Assembly (NCBI GenBank): GCA_964369465.1 | Contig: CAYJEX010000022.1 | Location: forward strand, 1 to 23,744 | Origin: CAYJHC01 sp964369465 | GTDB taxonomy: Bacteria; Bacillota; Clostridia; Peptostreptococcales; Anaerovoracaceae | DNA length: 23,744 nucleotides | Direction: 5' to 3' | In this document: positions 15,958 to 23,744 of the stretch, piece by piece | How the letters are laid out: the number at the start of each line of letters is the position of its first letter | Numbering within the stretch: the first letter of the stretch is position 1 | Notes under the pieces: model-generated | What the model was told of the DNA's origin: nothing | The model's input: only the letters and a program-made list of their open reading frames with translations | Databases searched by the model: none | Made by a program: the position numbers and the translations under genes

Positions 15958-17256
15958 TTAACCCTTTACTATCGATTTATCTCTTTTCATTTTACAAATA
16001 TAAAATCCTTCTATTCCGTCGACATTAGGCAAGAATAATCTTTCTTCCACAATGTGAAATCCTCTATTTTTCTTCAGAAAATCTTTTACTACTCTTTCGT
16101 TTTCATATTGATTAATTGTGCATGTTGAATAAATTAAATGTCCGCCACTTTTAACATATTTTGATGCAGCTACTAATATTTCTAACTGCATTGTAGGTAA
16201 TTTTTTTACTTCCTCCGTGTTCTTTTTATATTTTATTTCTGGTTTCCCTGCAATAATTCCAAGTCCTGAGCAAGGGGCATCAACTAAAACTTTGTCTGCC
16301 TTATCAATAAGTGTTGAATCAACTCTTGTTCCATCCCAGCTTCGTGTCTTAATATTTGTTAATCCTAGTCTAAAGGCTTCCTTATTAATAATATCAACTT
16401 TTCTTTTGTATATATCCTGGGCCAATATTTCACCTTTATTACCCATCATTTCACCCATTGCTAATGTTTTTCCTCCTGGTGCCGCACAAACATCTATAAT
16501 GAAATCTGTTGGTTTAGGATTTAGTATCTCAGCTACAATTTGAGACGCTTCCCCCTGTATAGAGAATAATCCCATTTTGTATAATGTACTGTCTATTATT
16601 TGTGAGCCGTTTACTATTAACGAATTCTTTGCAATTTTTCCATTTCTCGCATCAAATCCCTTCTCTACGAGCGTCTTCCTCAAGTCGTCTCTTCTAGCCC
16701 TAGTTTTATTTACTCGTATTGTTACTTCCGCTGGATCCAAAGCAATAGACAATATTTCTTCCACAAAATCAATAGAATACGTTTCTAATAGTAGTTCAAT
16801 TATCCATGGTTGGCATGAGTATTTTACTCTCAAATACTCTATTTCATCCTCACTTCTATCTGGCATTTTAATATCGTATCTATCTCTAATATATCGTCTA
16901 AGAATTGCGTTAATAAATTTGTCTTTCCCTTTTGCAAATACCTTTGCAAGCTTCACACTTTCATTAATTGCCGCATATTCTGGAACAGAGGACATTTCAA
17001 TAATTTGATATAATCCCATTCTAAGTATTGTAAGTTCCGGTTTTTTCATGCTCGCCGTACCTTTTTCTGCAAGCTTATCAATAATATAATCAAGTGTGTA
17101 TTTTTTTTCTAGCACACCATATACTAATTTTCTTACAAATGCCTCAGAATCGGGTTTGTTAATTATTATTCTATGATTAAGTGCTATATTAGAATATGCA
17201 TGTTTTGTTTCTACATCCAAAAGTGTTTGGTACACTGTTTTTCTATTATTGTCCAT
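15958..17256 (-). CDS. rsmB: 16S rRNA (cytosine-967-C5)-methyltransferase RsmB
   Basis: 432 residues. An N-terminal NusB-like RNA-binding domain (1-130) is followed by a Rossmann methyltransferase: FSIQGEASQ (231-239), SAM loop VCAAPGGKT (256-264), DAPCSGLG (326-333) and YSTCTINQYENE (376-387). Cys379 is the expected catalytic nucleophile and Cys329 assists release, as in the RsmB/Nop2 family. The protein ends in the usual GFYICKMKR. It methylates C967 (E. coli numbering) of 16S rRNA. A GGGAGGA sits just before the ATG and fmt ends 35 bases upstream. In many Firmicutes rlmN comes next; here it does not. Confidence 0.95.
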   Translation of the reverse strand: MDNNRKTVYQTLLDVETKHAYSNIALNHRIIINKPDSEAFVRKLVYGVLEKKYTLDYIIDKLAEKGTASMKKPELTILRMGLYQIIEMSSVPEYAAINESVKLAKVFAKGKDKFINAILRRYIRDRYDIKMPDRSEDEIEYLRVKYSCQPWIIELLLETYSIDFVEEILSIALDPAEVTIRVNKTRARRDDLRKTLVEKGFDARNGKIAKNSLIVNGSQIIDSTLYKMGLFSIQGEASQIVAEILNPKPTDFIIDVCAAPGGKTLAMGEMMGNKGEILAQDIYKRKVDIINKEAFRLGLTNIKTRSWDGTRVDSTLIDKADKVLVDAPCSGLGIIAGKPEIKYKKNTEEVKKLPTMQLEILVAASKYVKSGGHLIYSTCTINQYENERVVKDFLKKNRGFHIVEERLFLPNVDGIEGFYICKMKRDKSIVKG

Positions 17257-17291
17257 ACTTCCTCCCTTTTACTTATTATGAAATATATAGT

Positions 17292-18236
17292 TTATGTATT
17301 CAGAATATCATCAATTTTTATTCTGCTACTATTTCCTGCCAAAAAATCGCTAGCAAGCATTCTTTTCTTTCCCTGAAGCTGCAACTCTGTGATTTCCATT
17401 AATTTGTCTTTTGCAGCAATTATTATCCCCTCTTTTGTAAATCTAACGACTTGGCCGCAATTCAAATGTTTCTCTCTATATTCATTAAGTATTCGTACAT
17501 CATATATTTTTATTTTTTCCTCATCATATACTACATACGCACCTGGTGTAGGGGACATGGCCAAAATACGATTTTTTATTTGGACTGCATCTTCACAGAA
17601 ATTTATCTTTGTATCTTCTTTTTTTATCATTGGTGCATAAGTTGCATCCTTCTCATTCTGCTTAATCTTATCAATTAATAAAAGGTCTATTTTAGGAAGG
17701 CATTCTATCAACAAATCAGCGCCTATATTGCTCAAAGCATTAAATAGGTCTCCTGCATTCTCCCCTTTAATTTGATACTCTCGTTTTGCAAGCATATCTC
17801 CCATATCCATGCCTTCAGACATTTCCATTATTGTAATGCCTGTTACATCATGTCCTTCCAAAATCGCTCTTTGAATTGGTGCAGCTCCTCTCAGTTTAGG
17901 CAAGAGCGAGCCATGAATGTTTATACATGCCTTTTGGGGAATCTCTAGCATCGATTTTGGCAATAATTGCCCATATGCAACGACAACAATCAAATCAGGG
18001 TTATATTTTTTTATTTTTTCAAAAACCTCTACATCATCTTTTATTCTTTCTGGTTGCAAAACATCTAGTCCCAATTCCAACGCTTTTTCTTTTACTTTCG
18101 TATTCTTGAGTTTTTTCCCTCTATCTCGAACAGAATCTGGTTGGGTAACGACATACCCTATTTCGTATCCTTCGTTATACAATTTGGTTAAAGCTGGCAC
18201 CGCAAAATCAGGGGTGCCCATAAAAACTAATTTCAT
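17292..18236 (-). CDS. fmt: methionyl-tRNA formyltransferase
   Basis: 314 residues, full length. The N-terminal formyltransferase domain starts LVFMGTPDFAVPAL and has the catalytic triad region: INIHGSLLPKLRGAAP (105-120, with Asn106 and His108) and EGMDMGDML (141-149, with the catalytic Asp). The C-terminal tRNA-binding domain begins near 205. It formylates Met-tRNA-fMet with 10-formyl-THF, the step later reversed on proteins by Def, whose gene lies two bases upstream. No strong Shine-Dalgarno is seen, so coupling to def is likely. Confidence 0.96.
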   Translation of the reverse strand: MKLVFMGTPDFAVPALTKLYNEGYEIGYVVTQPDSVRDRGKKLKNTKVKEKALELGLDVLQPERIKDDVEVFEKIKKYNPDLIVVVAYGQLLPKSMLEIPQKACINIHGSLLPKLRGAAPIQRAILEGHDVTGITIMEMSEGMDMGDMLAKREYQIKGENAGDLFNALSNIGADLLIECLPKIDLLLIDKIKQNEKDATYAPMIKKEDTKINFCEDAVQIKNRILAMSPTPGAYVVYDEEKIKIYDVRILNEYREKHLNCGQVVRFTKEGIIIAAKDKLMEITELQLQGKKRMLASDFLAGNSSRIKIDDILNT

Positions 18237-18238
18237 TA

Positions 18239-18715
18239 TTAGGCTTCTTCCTCTACTTTCTTGTATTCTCTAGCCTTATCTTTATACAAAACTCCTTCTA
18301 AGTGATCCATTTCGTGGCTGACTACAACAGCAGCGAAATTTTCAAAAATATATTCTTTGCTATCTCCTTCTCTGTTCAATCCTCTTATTCTTACTTTAGA
18401 AGGCCTTTCTACTATACCAGTATATCCCGGCAAACTCAAACATCCCTCCGCAGATTCTTGAACGCCTTCTTGTTCAATTATTTCAGGATTGATAAATTCA
18501 TAATATGTTTCTTCATCATCCGGATCATAATGAACAATTATTGCTCTTTTTAAAATACCCACTTGTGGTGCTGCTATGCCCACCCCTGAATTTGCTATCA
18601 TTGTATCTTTCATATCATCTAAAAGCTCTATAATTTTAGGTGTTATTTCTTCAATTACTTTTGACTTTTTTCGAAGTATATCATCGCCTTCTACGAAGAC
18701 ATTTCTTGTTGCCAT
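18239..18715 (-). CDS. def: peptide deformylase
   Basis: 158 residues. All three deformylase motifs are intact: GVGIAAPQVG (44-53), EGCLSLPG (90-97, metal ligand Cys92) and HEMDHLEG (134-141, two His ligands and the catalytic Glu). It removes the N-formyl group from nascent proteins. Length and spacing suggest the short class found in most bacteria. GGAGGG five bases before the ATG fixes the start. Followed by fmt after two bases and preceded by priA after 50. Confidence 0.97.
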   Translation of the reverse strand: MATRNVFVEGDDILRKKSKVIEEITPKIIELLDDMKDTMIANSGVGIAAPQVGILKRAIIVHYDPDDEETYYEFINPEIIEQEGVQESAEGCLSLPGYTGIVERPSKVRIRGLNREGDSKEYIFENFAAVVVSHEMDHLEGVLYKDKAREYKKVEEEA

Positions 18716-18765
18716 CCTATCCCTCCATAATTTATGATTTGTTTTGCTAAGTAGAAATTATTTTA

Positions 18766-20817
18766 CTATCCTCTCCAAATTGAATACGGGTTTATATCTA
18801 TCGATATTTGCAATTCTTCCTTTGTTAGCTTTCTGTCATTTTTCTTTTCTATCATCCCTGCTCTAATAGCTTTCAAAGCCCCCATATATTTAGGCTTCTC
18901 TTCCCTTGGACATTTTATGAGCACATAATATCTATATATTTCTTTATTTAAAGATATCATTTCCTTTGGTGAGTAAATGTTTTTTTCAGATTCGCTTCCT
19001 AGCATTTTCTCCAAATGCTCTTTACATACATTAGCCCAATATTTAGACAGCTCTTCATTCTTGCTAGAAATAATCAGGCTTACCAAATCTGAAAATGGTG
19101 GGTAACATAGGAACTTTCTCATCTCTATTTCTTTTTCAAAAAAAACCTCGTAATCATGTTTCGATCCACACTCAATGGCATAGTTGTCTGGATTAAATGT
19201 TTGAACTATAACTTTGCCTTTTTCCGAACCTCTTCCTGCCCTTCCTGCTGCTTGTGTAACTAATTGAAAACATCTTTCTGGTGATCTATAATCCGGAATG
19301 TTTAACGCCAAATCTGCTGACAAGATCCCAGCCAATCCGACATTTTCAAAATCCAATCCCTTGGCAACAATTTGAGTTCCCATCAAAATATCTATTTTAC
19401 CTTTTCCAAAGTCTTTTAAGGTTTTATCAAGGAATCCTGCTTTTTTACTTGTATCTAAATCCAACCTTTCAACTACTTTAGTAGGAAATAATCTTCTTAC
19501 TTCTTCTTCTGCTTTCTCAGTTCCAAAACCTTTTTGAACTATGCCATTTTCTTTGCATTTAGGGCATATCTTTGTATTATTAGTTTTGCTCCCACAATAA
19601 TGACAATCCCATGTATCACTTTCTTTATGGTATGTCATATTTATTCCACAATTTTCACATATTGCAACATAGTCACATTTTGAACATGCTATATATGTTG
19701 CATATCCTCTTCTATTAAGAAATAGAATTATCTGTTTCCCCTTCTCCAAGGTACTTTCCATCTCATTATATAATTCCTTACTAATTGATGTTGTATTCCC
19801 CTCTTTAAGTTCGTTGCTTATATCTACTACTTGTACTTCTGGCAACTGGTTATTATTATATCTTTTCTTCATTGGAATGTATGTGTAAATTCCATCTTTT
19901 GATCTTTGATAAGATACCGCAGATGGGGTTGCACTCCCTAAAATTACACTTCCACCATTTTTCTTTGCACGTTTTATTGCTACTTCTACCGTTTCGTATT
20001 TAGGGGTTTTATCCGATTTGTATGTGGATTCATGTTCTTCATCCAAAACTACAATCCCTATTTTATCTAATGGCGCAAATACGGCAGATCTCGCACCAAT
20101 CACAACTCTTACTTCTCCACTTTTTATTCTTTGCCATTGTTCATATTTTTGCTTCTTTGTCAATCTGCTATGGAGGACAGCTATTTTAGTTTTTCCAAAC
20201 ACATTTACAAATCTATCAATTATTTGTTTTGTTAAAGATATTTCAGGAACAAGCATAATCGCAGATTTGTCAGTATTGGAGAGAAGTTCATTTATTAGGC
20301 TAATATACACTTGGGTTTTTCCGCTTCCAGTAACTCCGTGTAGCAAGAAAATTTCATGTTTCTCCTCATTTATTGAATTGGCAATTTGCTTTACTGCAAT
20401 ATTCTGTTCATCTGTAAGAATATCTATTTTTTTTTCTTTCTTTATTTCTTCTGTATATATATCTTTTAGTTTTAACTTTGGCGGGCTCCCTTGTGGTATA
20501 AATAATTCTAAGCAGTCATAAAATCTGCAAAAATATCTCTCTTTCATCCATTTCGCTGTTTCAACTATTTCTTCGGATAGCGATATTTGCTCAACAGTCT
20601 CAACAACTTTTAACTTATATTTTTTTTCTTTTTCAGATTCTAGTAGCACTTTGTCTTCGTAAACTCCTACTACACATCCTCTTATCGCTTTATTCCCTTT
20701 ACCAAAAGGTACTGTCACTGTCGCTCCAACTTTGATATTAACATCATCGCAAAGATAAGTATATTCGAGATCTGTTTGGTCCGACTTATTGTCAATAATA
20801 ACATTTATTTTTTTCAT
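18766..20817 (-). CDS. priA: primosomal protein N' (replication restart helicase PriA)
   Basis: 683 residues from the chosen start. A 3'-end-binding N-terminal domain and winged helix come first, then the helicase: Walker A GVTGSGKT (161-168), DEEH box (259-262), GSATPS, and a zinc module with eight cysteines (378, 381, 387, 390, 405, 408, 418, 421) in CxxC-type pairs inserted between the helicase lobes, followed by GTQIVAKGLDFENV and QAAGRAGRG. PriA reloads the replisome at stalled forks. I start at 20817 (MKKINVIIDNK), four bases after the queH stop; an ATG at 20850 would add 11 residues inside queH. Neither has a clear Shine-Dalgarno. Somewhat shorter than Bacillus PriA. Confidence 0.95.
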   Translation of the reverse strand: MKKINVIIDNKSDQTDLEYTYLCDDVNIKVGATVTVPFGKGNKAIRGCVVGVYEDKVLLESEKEKKYKLKVVETVEQISLSEEIVETAKWMKERYFCRFYDCLELFIPQGSPPKLKLKDIYTEEIKKEKKIDILTDEQNIAVKQIANSINEEKHEIFLLHGVTGSGKTQVYISLINELLSNTDKSAIMLVPEISLTKQIIDRFVNVFGKTKIAVLHSRLTKKQKYEQWQRIKSGEVRVVIGARSAVFAPLDKIGIVVLDEEHESTYKSDKTPKYETVEVAIKRAKKNGGSVILGSATPSAVSYQRSKDGIYTYIPMKKRYNNNQLPEVQVVDISNELKEGNTTSISKELYNEMESTLEKGKQIILFLNRRGYATYIACSKCDYVAICENCGINMTYHKESDTWDCHYCGSKTNNTKICPKCKENGIVQKGFGTEKAEEEVRRLFPTKVVERLDLDTSKKAGFLDKTLKDFGKGKIDILMGTQIVAKGLDFENVGLAGILSADLALNIPDYRSPERCFQLVTQAAGRAGRGSEKGKVIVQTFNPDNYAIECGSKHDYEVFFEKEIEMRKFLCYPPFSDLVSLIISSKNEELSKYWANVCKEHLEKMLGSESEKNIYSPKEMISLNKEIYRYYVLIKCPREEKPKYMGALKAIRAGMIEKKNDRKLTKEELQISIDINPYSIWRG

Positions 20818-20821
20818 AATT

Positions 20822-21478
20822 TTATTTTTCTTTTGAAAAAGAACATCCACAATAGTTTTGTCTGTAAAGATGCATTTTTTTTGCCATTTCGATGCTTCTT
20901 TGGTATCCCCCCATTTTTTTTAAATTCTTTTCTAAAAAAACAACTCCTCGTTTTGCACCTGCTAGTTTTCCTAAATTATTAATTATTTCCGAATTCTTGT
21001 GCGGACTGATAGTCAATGTAGTTGTGAAAAAATCAAATTCATTAAAAAGTGCATAGTCCGCTGTTTTTTCCAATCTCATTCTATAACATTCACGACATCT
21101 TTCTCCTCCTTCAGGAGAATTTGCATACTTTTCACATTCTTCATAAAATTGTTTGGCATTATAGTTCCCATCAATACAAGGGATTTTTCTTTTTTCGATA
21201 TTTTCAAAATATTCAACAACCTTAATTTGTTCTTTATATCTTTTTTCGTATTCTTCCTTTTCCGTAATGTTGGGGTTGTAAAAAAATATTGTTATTTCAT
21301 AATCATTTATCAGTCTTTCTATCGTCGCAGTACTGCAAGGCGCGCAACAACTATGTAATAATAATTTTTTTCTTTTTTTTTCAGATATTATAGGATTACA
21401 ATAATCTTTCTTATCCTCATATTCTGCTACTGCAGTCCCATTTAAAGTTCTGAGAATTCTATCTTTCACTTCTCCCAC
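20822..21478 (-). CDS. queH: epoxyqueuosine reductase QueH
   Basis: 218 residues. The family's cysteine pattern is complete: LLLHSCCAPCST with Cys44, Cys45 and Cys48, GERCRECYRMRL with Cys128 and Cys131, and YCGC with Cys210 and Cys212; TTLTISPHKN is also typical. QueH (DUF208) is the cobalamin-independent enzyme that reduces epoxyqueuosine to queuosine in tRNA, replacing QueG. The start is a GTG (21478), with another GTG three codons later (21469); AAGGGA lies one base before the first and about ten before the second, so the later one may be right. About 38 residues precede the core. First gene of a run with priA-def-fmt-rsmB. No other queuosine gene is in the window. Confidence 0.9.
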   Translation of the reverse strand: MGEVKDRILRTLNGTAVAEYEDKKDYCNPIISEKKRKKLLLHSCCAPCSTATIERLINDYEITIFFYNPNITEKEEYEKRYKEQIKVVEYFENIEKRKIPCIDGNYNAKQFYEECEKYANSPEGGERCRECYRMRLEKTADYALFNEFDFFTTTLTISPHKNSEIINNLGKLAGAKRGVVFLEKNLKKMGGYQRSIEMAKKMHLYRQNYCGCSFSKEK

Positions 21479-21633
21479 TTCCCTTATACTTTCATGGATA
21501 TACTCATCACCATTTTAATCTCACTTACTAATAATTTTACCATATTATACTTTTTTTTTCTATTACTTGCTGCAATATTGTAGAACAATTTATAGATAAT
21601 AATATATGTAATATTTATTTAGGACATTCTAAT

Positions 21634-21662
21634 TTGATTGCGTTTATCATGTATAATATAAT
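21634..21662 (+). promoter_or_regulatory. promoter of the radical SAM gene
   Basis: TTGATT (21634-21639) is followed after 17 bases by TATAAT (21657-21662). A second overlapping TATAAT at 21652-21657 has no good -35. The transcript start would be near 21669, so the 5' leader is only about 15 bases but still contains GGAGG (21671-21675). Confidence 0.5.
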
Positions 21663-21683
21663 TGTTATATGGAGGATTCATTT

Positions 21684-22625
21684 ATGGAAAGTATTACAGA
21701 TATCAGAAGAATAAATACAATAAACAATTTTTTTAAAGACCATTTCGACGGAAAGATTGTAAAGCTATCCCTCGATGGAGAATTTACTTGCCCAAATAGA
21801 GACGGGACAAAAGGATATGGCGGATGTGTTTTTTGTTCAAATCAAGGTTCAGGAGAAATGGCTAGCACAGTTACTAATTCAGAAAAACTCGAAAACAGTA
21901 TTGAAGAACAAATTTCCCTTCTTTCTTCTAAATGGCCCAACGCAAAAGGTTACATTGCATACTTTCAAAGTTATACAAGTACATATGCTCCCATCAAAAA
22001 GCTCGAGAAACTTTTTCATAAAGTTTTGCAATGCGAAAACATTGTTGGGATAGCAATTGCAACTAGGCCAGATTGTATTGACGTAGACGTTCTGCGACTA
22101 ATCAAAGACCTAAGCAGCAAAACCTTTGTCTGGGTAGAGCTGGGACTCCAAACATATAACGACAAGACAGCTGAAGAAATGAATCGATGTTACAAAACTT
22201 CTCAATACGAGGAATGTGTTTCTCTCTTGTTAGAAAACGATATTAGAGTAATAACTCATATCATCTTAGGACTCCCAAAAGAATCAGTTCACGACATGAG
22301 GCTGACGATAAATGAAATTTGCAAAGAATACAATGGGAAACACATCTTTGGAATCAAGTTACATATGTTAAACGTTGTGAAAAATTCTGGGTTGTCAAAA
22401 CTCAATCCAAATTATATTTCCTTTGAAAGTATAGACAAATACACGGATTTAGTAGTCGAATTACTTCGTTATATTCCTTGGGACATCACAATACATAGGT
22501 TGACTGGAGACGTTCCCAGAAACATACTAATTTCTCCTAGTTGGTCTTACAAGAAAAGAAGCATACTTAATGAGATTGCAAAAAAGATGAGAAGCGAAGA
22601 CTATATACAAGGCGATCTTGCTTGA
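21684..22625 (+). CDS. radical SAM protein, TIGR01212/YhcC family
   Basis: 313 residues. The cluster motif is the family's variant C-x11-C-x2-C (Cys36, Cys48, Cys51) in FTCPNRDG...GGCVFCSNQGSGE. AYFQSYTSTYAP, IATRPDCI, WVELGLQT and HIILGLPKE follow as in this group, and the C-terminus has IPWDITIHRLTGDVPR. The chemistry and substrate of this family are not firmly established; relatives are E. coli YhcC and Bacillus YtqA. The start is the ATG at 21684, eight bases after GGAGG; an upstream ATG at 21669 overlaps that Shine-Dalgarno and is rejected. It stands alone on the plus strand, divergent from queH and convergent with tdk, with no obvious hairpin terminator after its TGA. Confidence 0.88.
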   Translation: MESITDIRRINTINNFFKDHFDGKIVKLSLDGEFTCPNRDGTKGYGGCVFCSNQGSGEMASTVTNSEKLENSIEEQISLLSSKWPNAKGYIAYFQSYTSTYAPIKKLEKLFHKVLQCENIVGIAIATRPDCIDVDVLRLIKDLSSKTFVWVELGLQTYNDKTAEEMNRCYKTSQYEECVSLLLENDIRVITHIILGLPKESVHDMRLTINEICKEYNGKHIFGIKLHMLNVVKNSGLSKLNPNYISFESIDKYTDLVVELLRYIPWDITIHRLTGDVPRNILISPSWSYKKRSILNEIAKKMRSEDYIQGDLA

Positions 22626-22670
22626 TACTCTTTCTCTCTCATTCTTTTCACTCTAATTACTCGTTATATT

Positions 22671-23255
22671 TTAATATGATTTATCTATTCTTCCGTCATT
22701 ATAGTGTTTCCTACAAAGTGGAACATACATATCCAGACCTCCAATCATTTTTTGTTCCCCTTGTTTTATAACTCTACCATCTACTATTCTTGCAATCATA
22801 GTGGCTTTCCTACCACACCAACATATTGTTTTTATTTCTTCTATTTTATCCGCATTCACTAATAAATAATACGATCCTTCAAATAGTTCGTTTTTAAAGT
22901 CATTCTTCAATCCAAAAGCCAACACAGGGGTATCACAACTATCTACAATTTCTACAATTTCCTCAATATGGTGTTTTAGTAAGAACTGGCTCTCATCAAT
23001 TATCACACAATCTATTTTCTTTCTTTTATTTTCTAACAAAAACAAATCCAAAATATTTGTCGTATCTGTAACTGGTGTAGCTTCTCTCTCCATCCCTATT
23101 CTTGCTTTTATTAAAGATTTCCCAGTTTCATTATCAATTATTGGATTGAGCAAAAGAACTCTTTTTCCTCTTTCTTCATAGTTATATGTCACTTTCAAAA
23201 CCTCTAATGATTTGCCTGCATTCATTGTACTATATTTAAAAAATAGCTGTGCCAT
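22671..23255 (-). CDS. tdk: thymidine kinase
   Basis: 194 residues, matching the E. coli-type (type II) enzyme from end to end. Walker A-like MNAGKS (11-16), the NYEERGKRV segment, DESQF (87-91), a four-residue zinc site (Cys145, Cys147, Cys181, His184) and the C-terminal YVPLCRKHY are present. It phosphorylates thymidine in the salvage pathway. GGGAG five bases before ATG 23255 fixes the start; a GTG two codons upstream would sit directly on that Shine-Dalgarno. It follows the tRNA cluster terminator and has a possible promoter of its own. Confidence 0.95.
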   Translation of the reverse strand: MAQLFFKYSTMNAGKSLEVLKVTYNYEERGKRVLLLNPIIDNETGKSLIKARIGMEREATPVTDTTNILDLFLLENKRKKIDCVIIDESQFLLKHHIEEIVEIVDSCDTPVLAFGLKNDFKNELFEGSYYLLVNADKIEEIKTICWCGRKATMIARIVDGRVIKQGEQKMIGGLDMYVPLCRKHYNDGRIDKSY

Positions 23256-23337
23256 TTTCACTCCCTTCTCTCAGAGTATAATTTCTATAACAAAACTTAT
23301 ACCCTACCATATAGCTTCAATTTTCATCTCTTCAATA

Positions 23338-23366
23338 ATTATACTATATTATTGTGCATTTTTCAT
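23338..23366 (-). promoter_or_regulatory. candidate promoter of tdk
   Basis: On the minus strand ATGAAA (23361-23366) is followed after 17 bases by TATAAT (23338-23343). It lies just after the tRNA terminator and about 80 bases before the tdk ATG. The -35 matches only four of six positions. Confidence 0.45.
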
Positions 23367-23372
23367 CACTGC

Positions 23373-23409
23373 AAAAAAACAACCTTCAATGTTTTCATCG
23401 AAAGTTGTT
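23373..23409 (-). terminator. terminator of the tRNA cluster
   Basis: On the minus strand a 14-pair stem (arms 23396-23409 and 23378-23391) with two G-U wobbles closes an AAAA loop and runs directly into seven Ts (23379-23373). It begins three bases after the CCA end of tRNA-Phe. Confidence 0.9.
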
Positions 23410-23411
23410 TA

Positions 23412-23487
<76 letters not shown>

Positions 23488-23492
23488 TTGAA

Positions 23493-23569
23493 TGGTGGGC
23501 CATCAGGGACTTGAACCCCGGACCTGCCGGTTATGAGCCGGACGCTCTGACCAACTGAGCTAATGGCCC
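23493..23569 (-). tRNA. tRNA with CAU anticodon (Met, or Ile2)
   Basis: 77 bases with encoded CCA. Acceptor GGGCCAT/ATGGCCC pairs perfectly and the loop is CTCATAA (anticodon CAT). The first acceptor pair is matched, so it is not an initiator. Elongator Met and lysidine-modified Ile2 cannot be separated securely by eye. The top pair of the anticodon stem (27-43) is a T/C mismatch. Confidence 0.93.
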
Positions 23570-23582
23570 ATTCTATCAGTTT

Positions 23583-23659
23583 TGGTCGGGGTGGCAGGAT
23601 TTGAACCCGCGGCCCACTGGTCCCAAACCAGTTGCGCTACCAAACTGCGCTACACCCCG
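23583..23659 (-). tRNA. tRNA-Pro (TGG)
   Basis: 77 bases with encoded CCA. Acceptor CGGGGTG/CACCCCG, anticodon stem ACTGG/CCAGT around TTTGGGA (anticodon TGG), T-loop TTCAAAT, discriminator A. Confidence 0.97.
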
Positions 23660-23671
23660 ATATTTTTTTTT

Positions 23672-23744
23672 TGGCAGGGGCAGTAGGATTTGAACCCACG
23701 GCACGTGGTTTTGGAGACCACTGCTCTACCAACTGAGCTATACC
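23672..23744 (-). tRNA. tRNA-Trp (CCA), cut at the window edge
   Basis: Anticodon stem GTGGT/ACCAC around CTCCAAA (anticodon CCA), T-loop TTCAAAT, discriminator G and encoded CCA. The 3' acceptor strand TGCCCCT implies a 5' strand AGGGGTA, of which only GGTA is inside the window; about three 5' bases are missing. Confidence 0.95.

Noticed and set aside
16217..17008. Plus-strand open frames opposite rsmB
   Set aside because: Antisense to a well-conserved gene, low-complexity hydrophobic translations and no start signals.

Overview
The window is AT-rich, has strong Shine-Dalgarno sequences and uses TGA as a stop codon. Together with its gene families and gene order this points to a low-GC Gram-positive bacterium (Firmicutes/Bacillota), probably of the class Clostridia. 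The species cannot be named from the sequence alone. Almost everything here is chromosomal housekeeping. I see no transposase, integrase, phage gene, CRISPR array or recognisable defence system, and I do not claim a new system.

Layout. 1-88: a short leader. 89-2254 (+): a U32 peptidase-like RNA-modification protein of the RlhA type, ending at a bidirectional terminator. 2359-6163 (-): a complete polyamine ABC transporter operon, potABCD, with a consensus promoter at 6201-6229. 6499-7893 (-): the one clearly accessory-type gene, a secreted GLUG-repeat protein with a VPATGD sorting signal. It has its own promoter and a roughly 160-base leader, and lies between two terminators with the same stem sequence. 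8300-11799 (-): LytR-CpsA-Psr protein, then ddl, a 100-N assembly gap, then thrS. Conceptual translation through the Ns gives an in-frame Ddl-ThrS fusion, which is an artefact of the gap.

11881-15871 (-): prpC-prkC-rsgA-rpe, pairing the PP2C phosphatase and PASTA kinase with a ribosome-assembly GTPase and a pentose-phosphate enzyme. 15958-21478 (-): queH-priA-def-fmt-rsmB, covering queuosine synthesis, replication restart, protein N-terminal processing and 16S rRNA methylation. These two blocks follow the classic Firmicute order, except that rlmN is absent between rsmB and prpC and thiN does not follow rpe. 21684-22625 (+): a TIGR01212/YhcC-type radical SAM protein. 22671-23255 (-): thymidine kinase. 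23412-23744 (-): four tRNA genes (Phe, Met or Ile2 with a CAU anticodon, Pro, Trp), with a strong terminator after tRNA-Phe.

The points that most deserve a second look are the misjoined ddl/thrS locus, the control region of the surface-protein gene (palindrome upstream of the promoter plus a possible three-way-junction leader RNA), the tandem repeat over the potA -35 box, and the SD-led mini-ORF in front of the U32 gene. All were found by eye.
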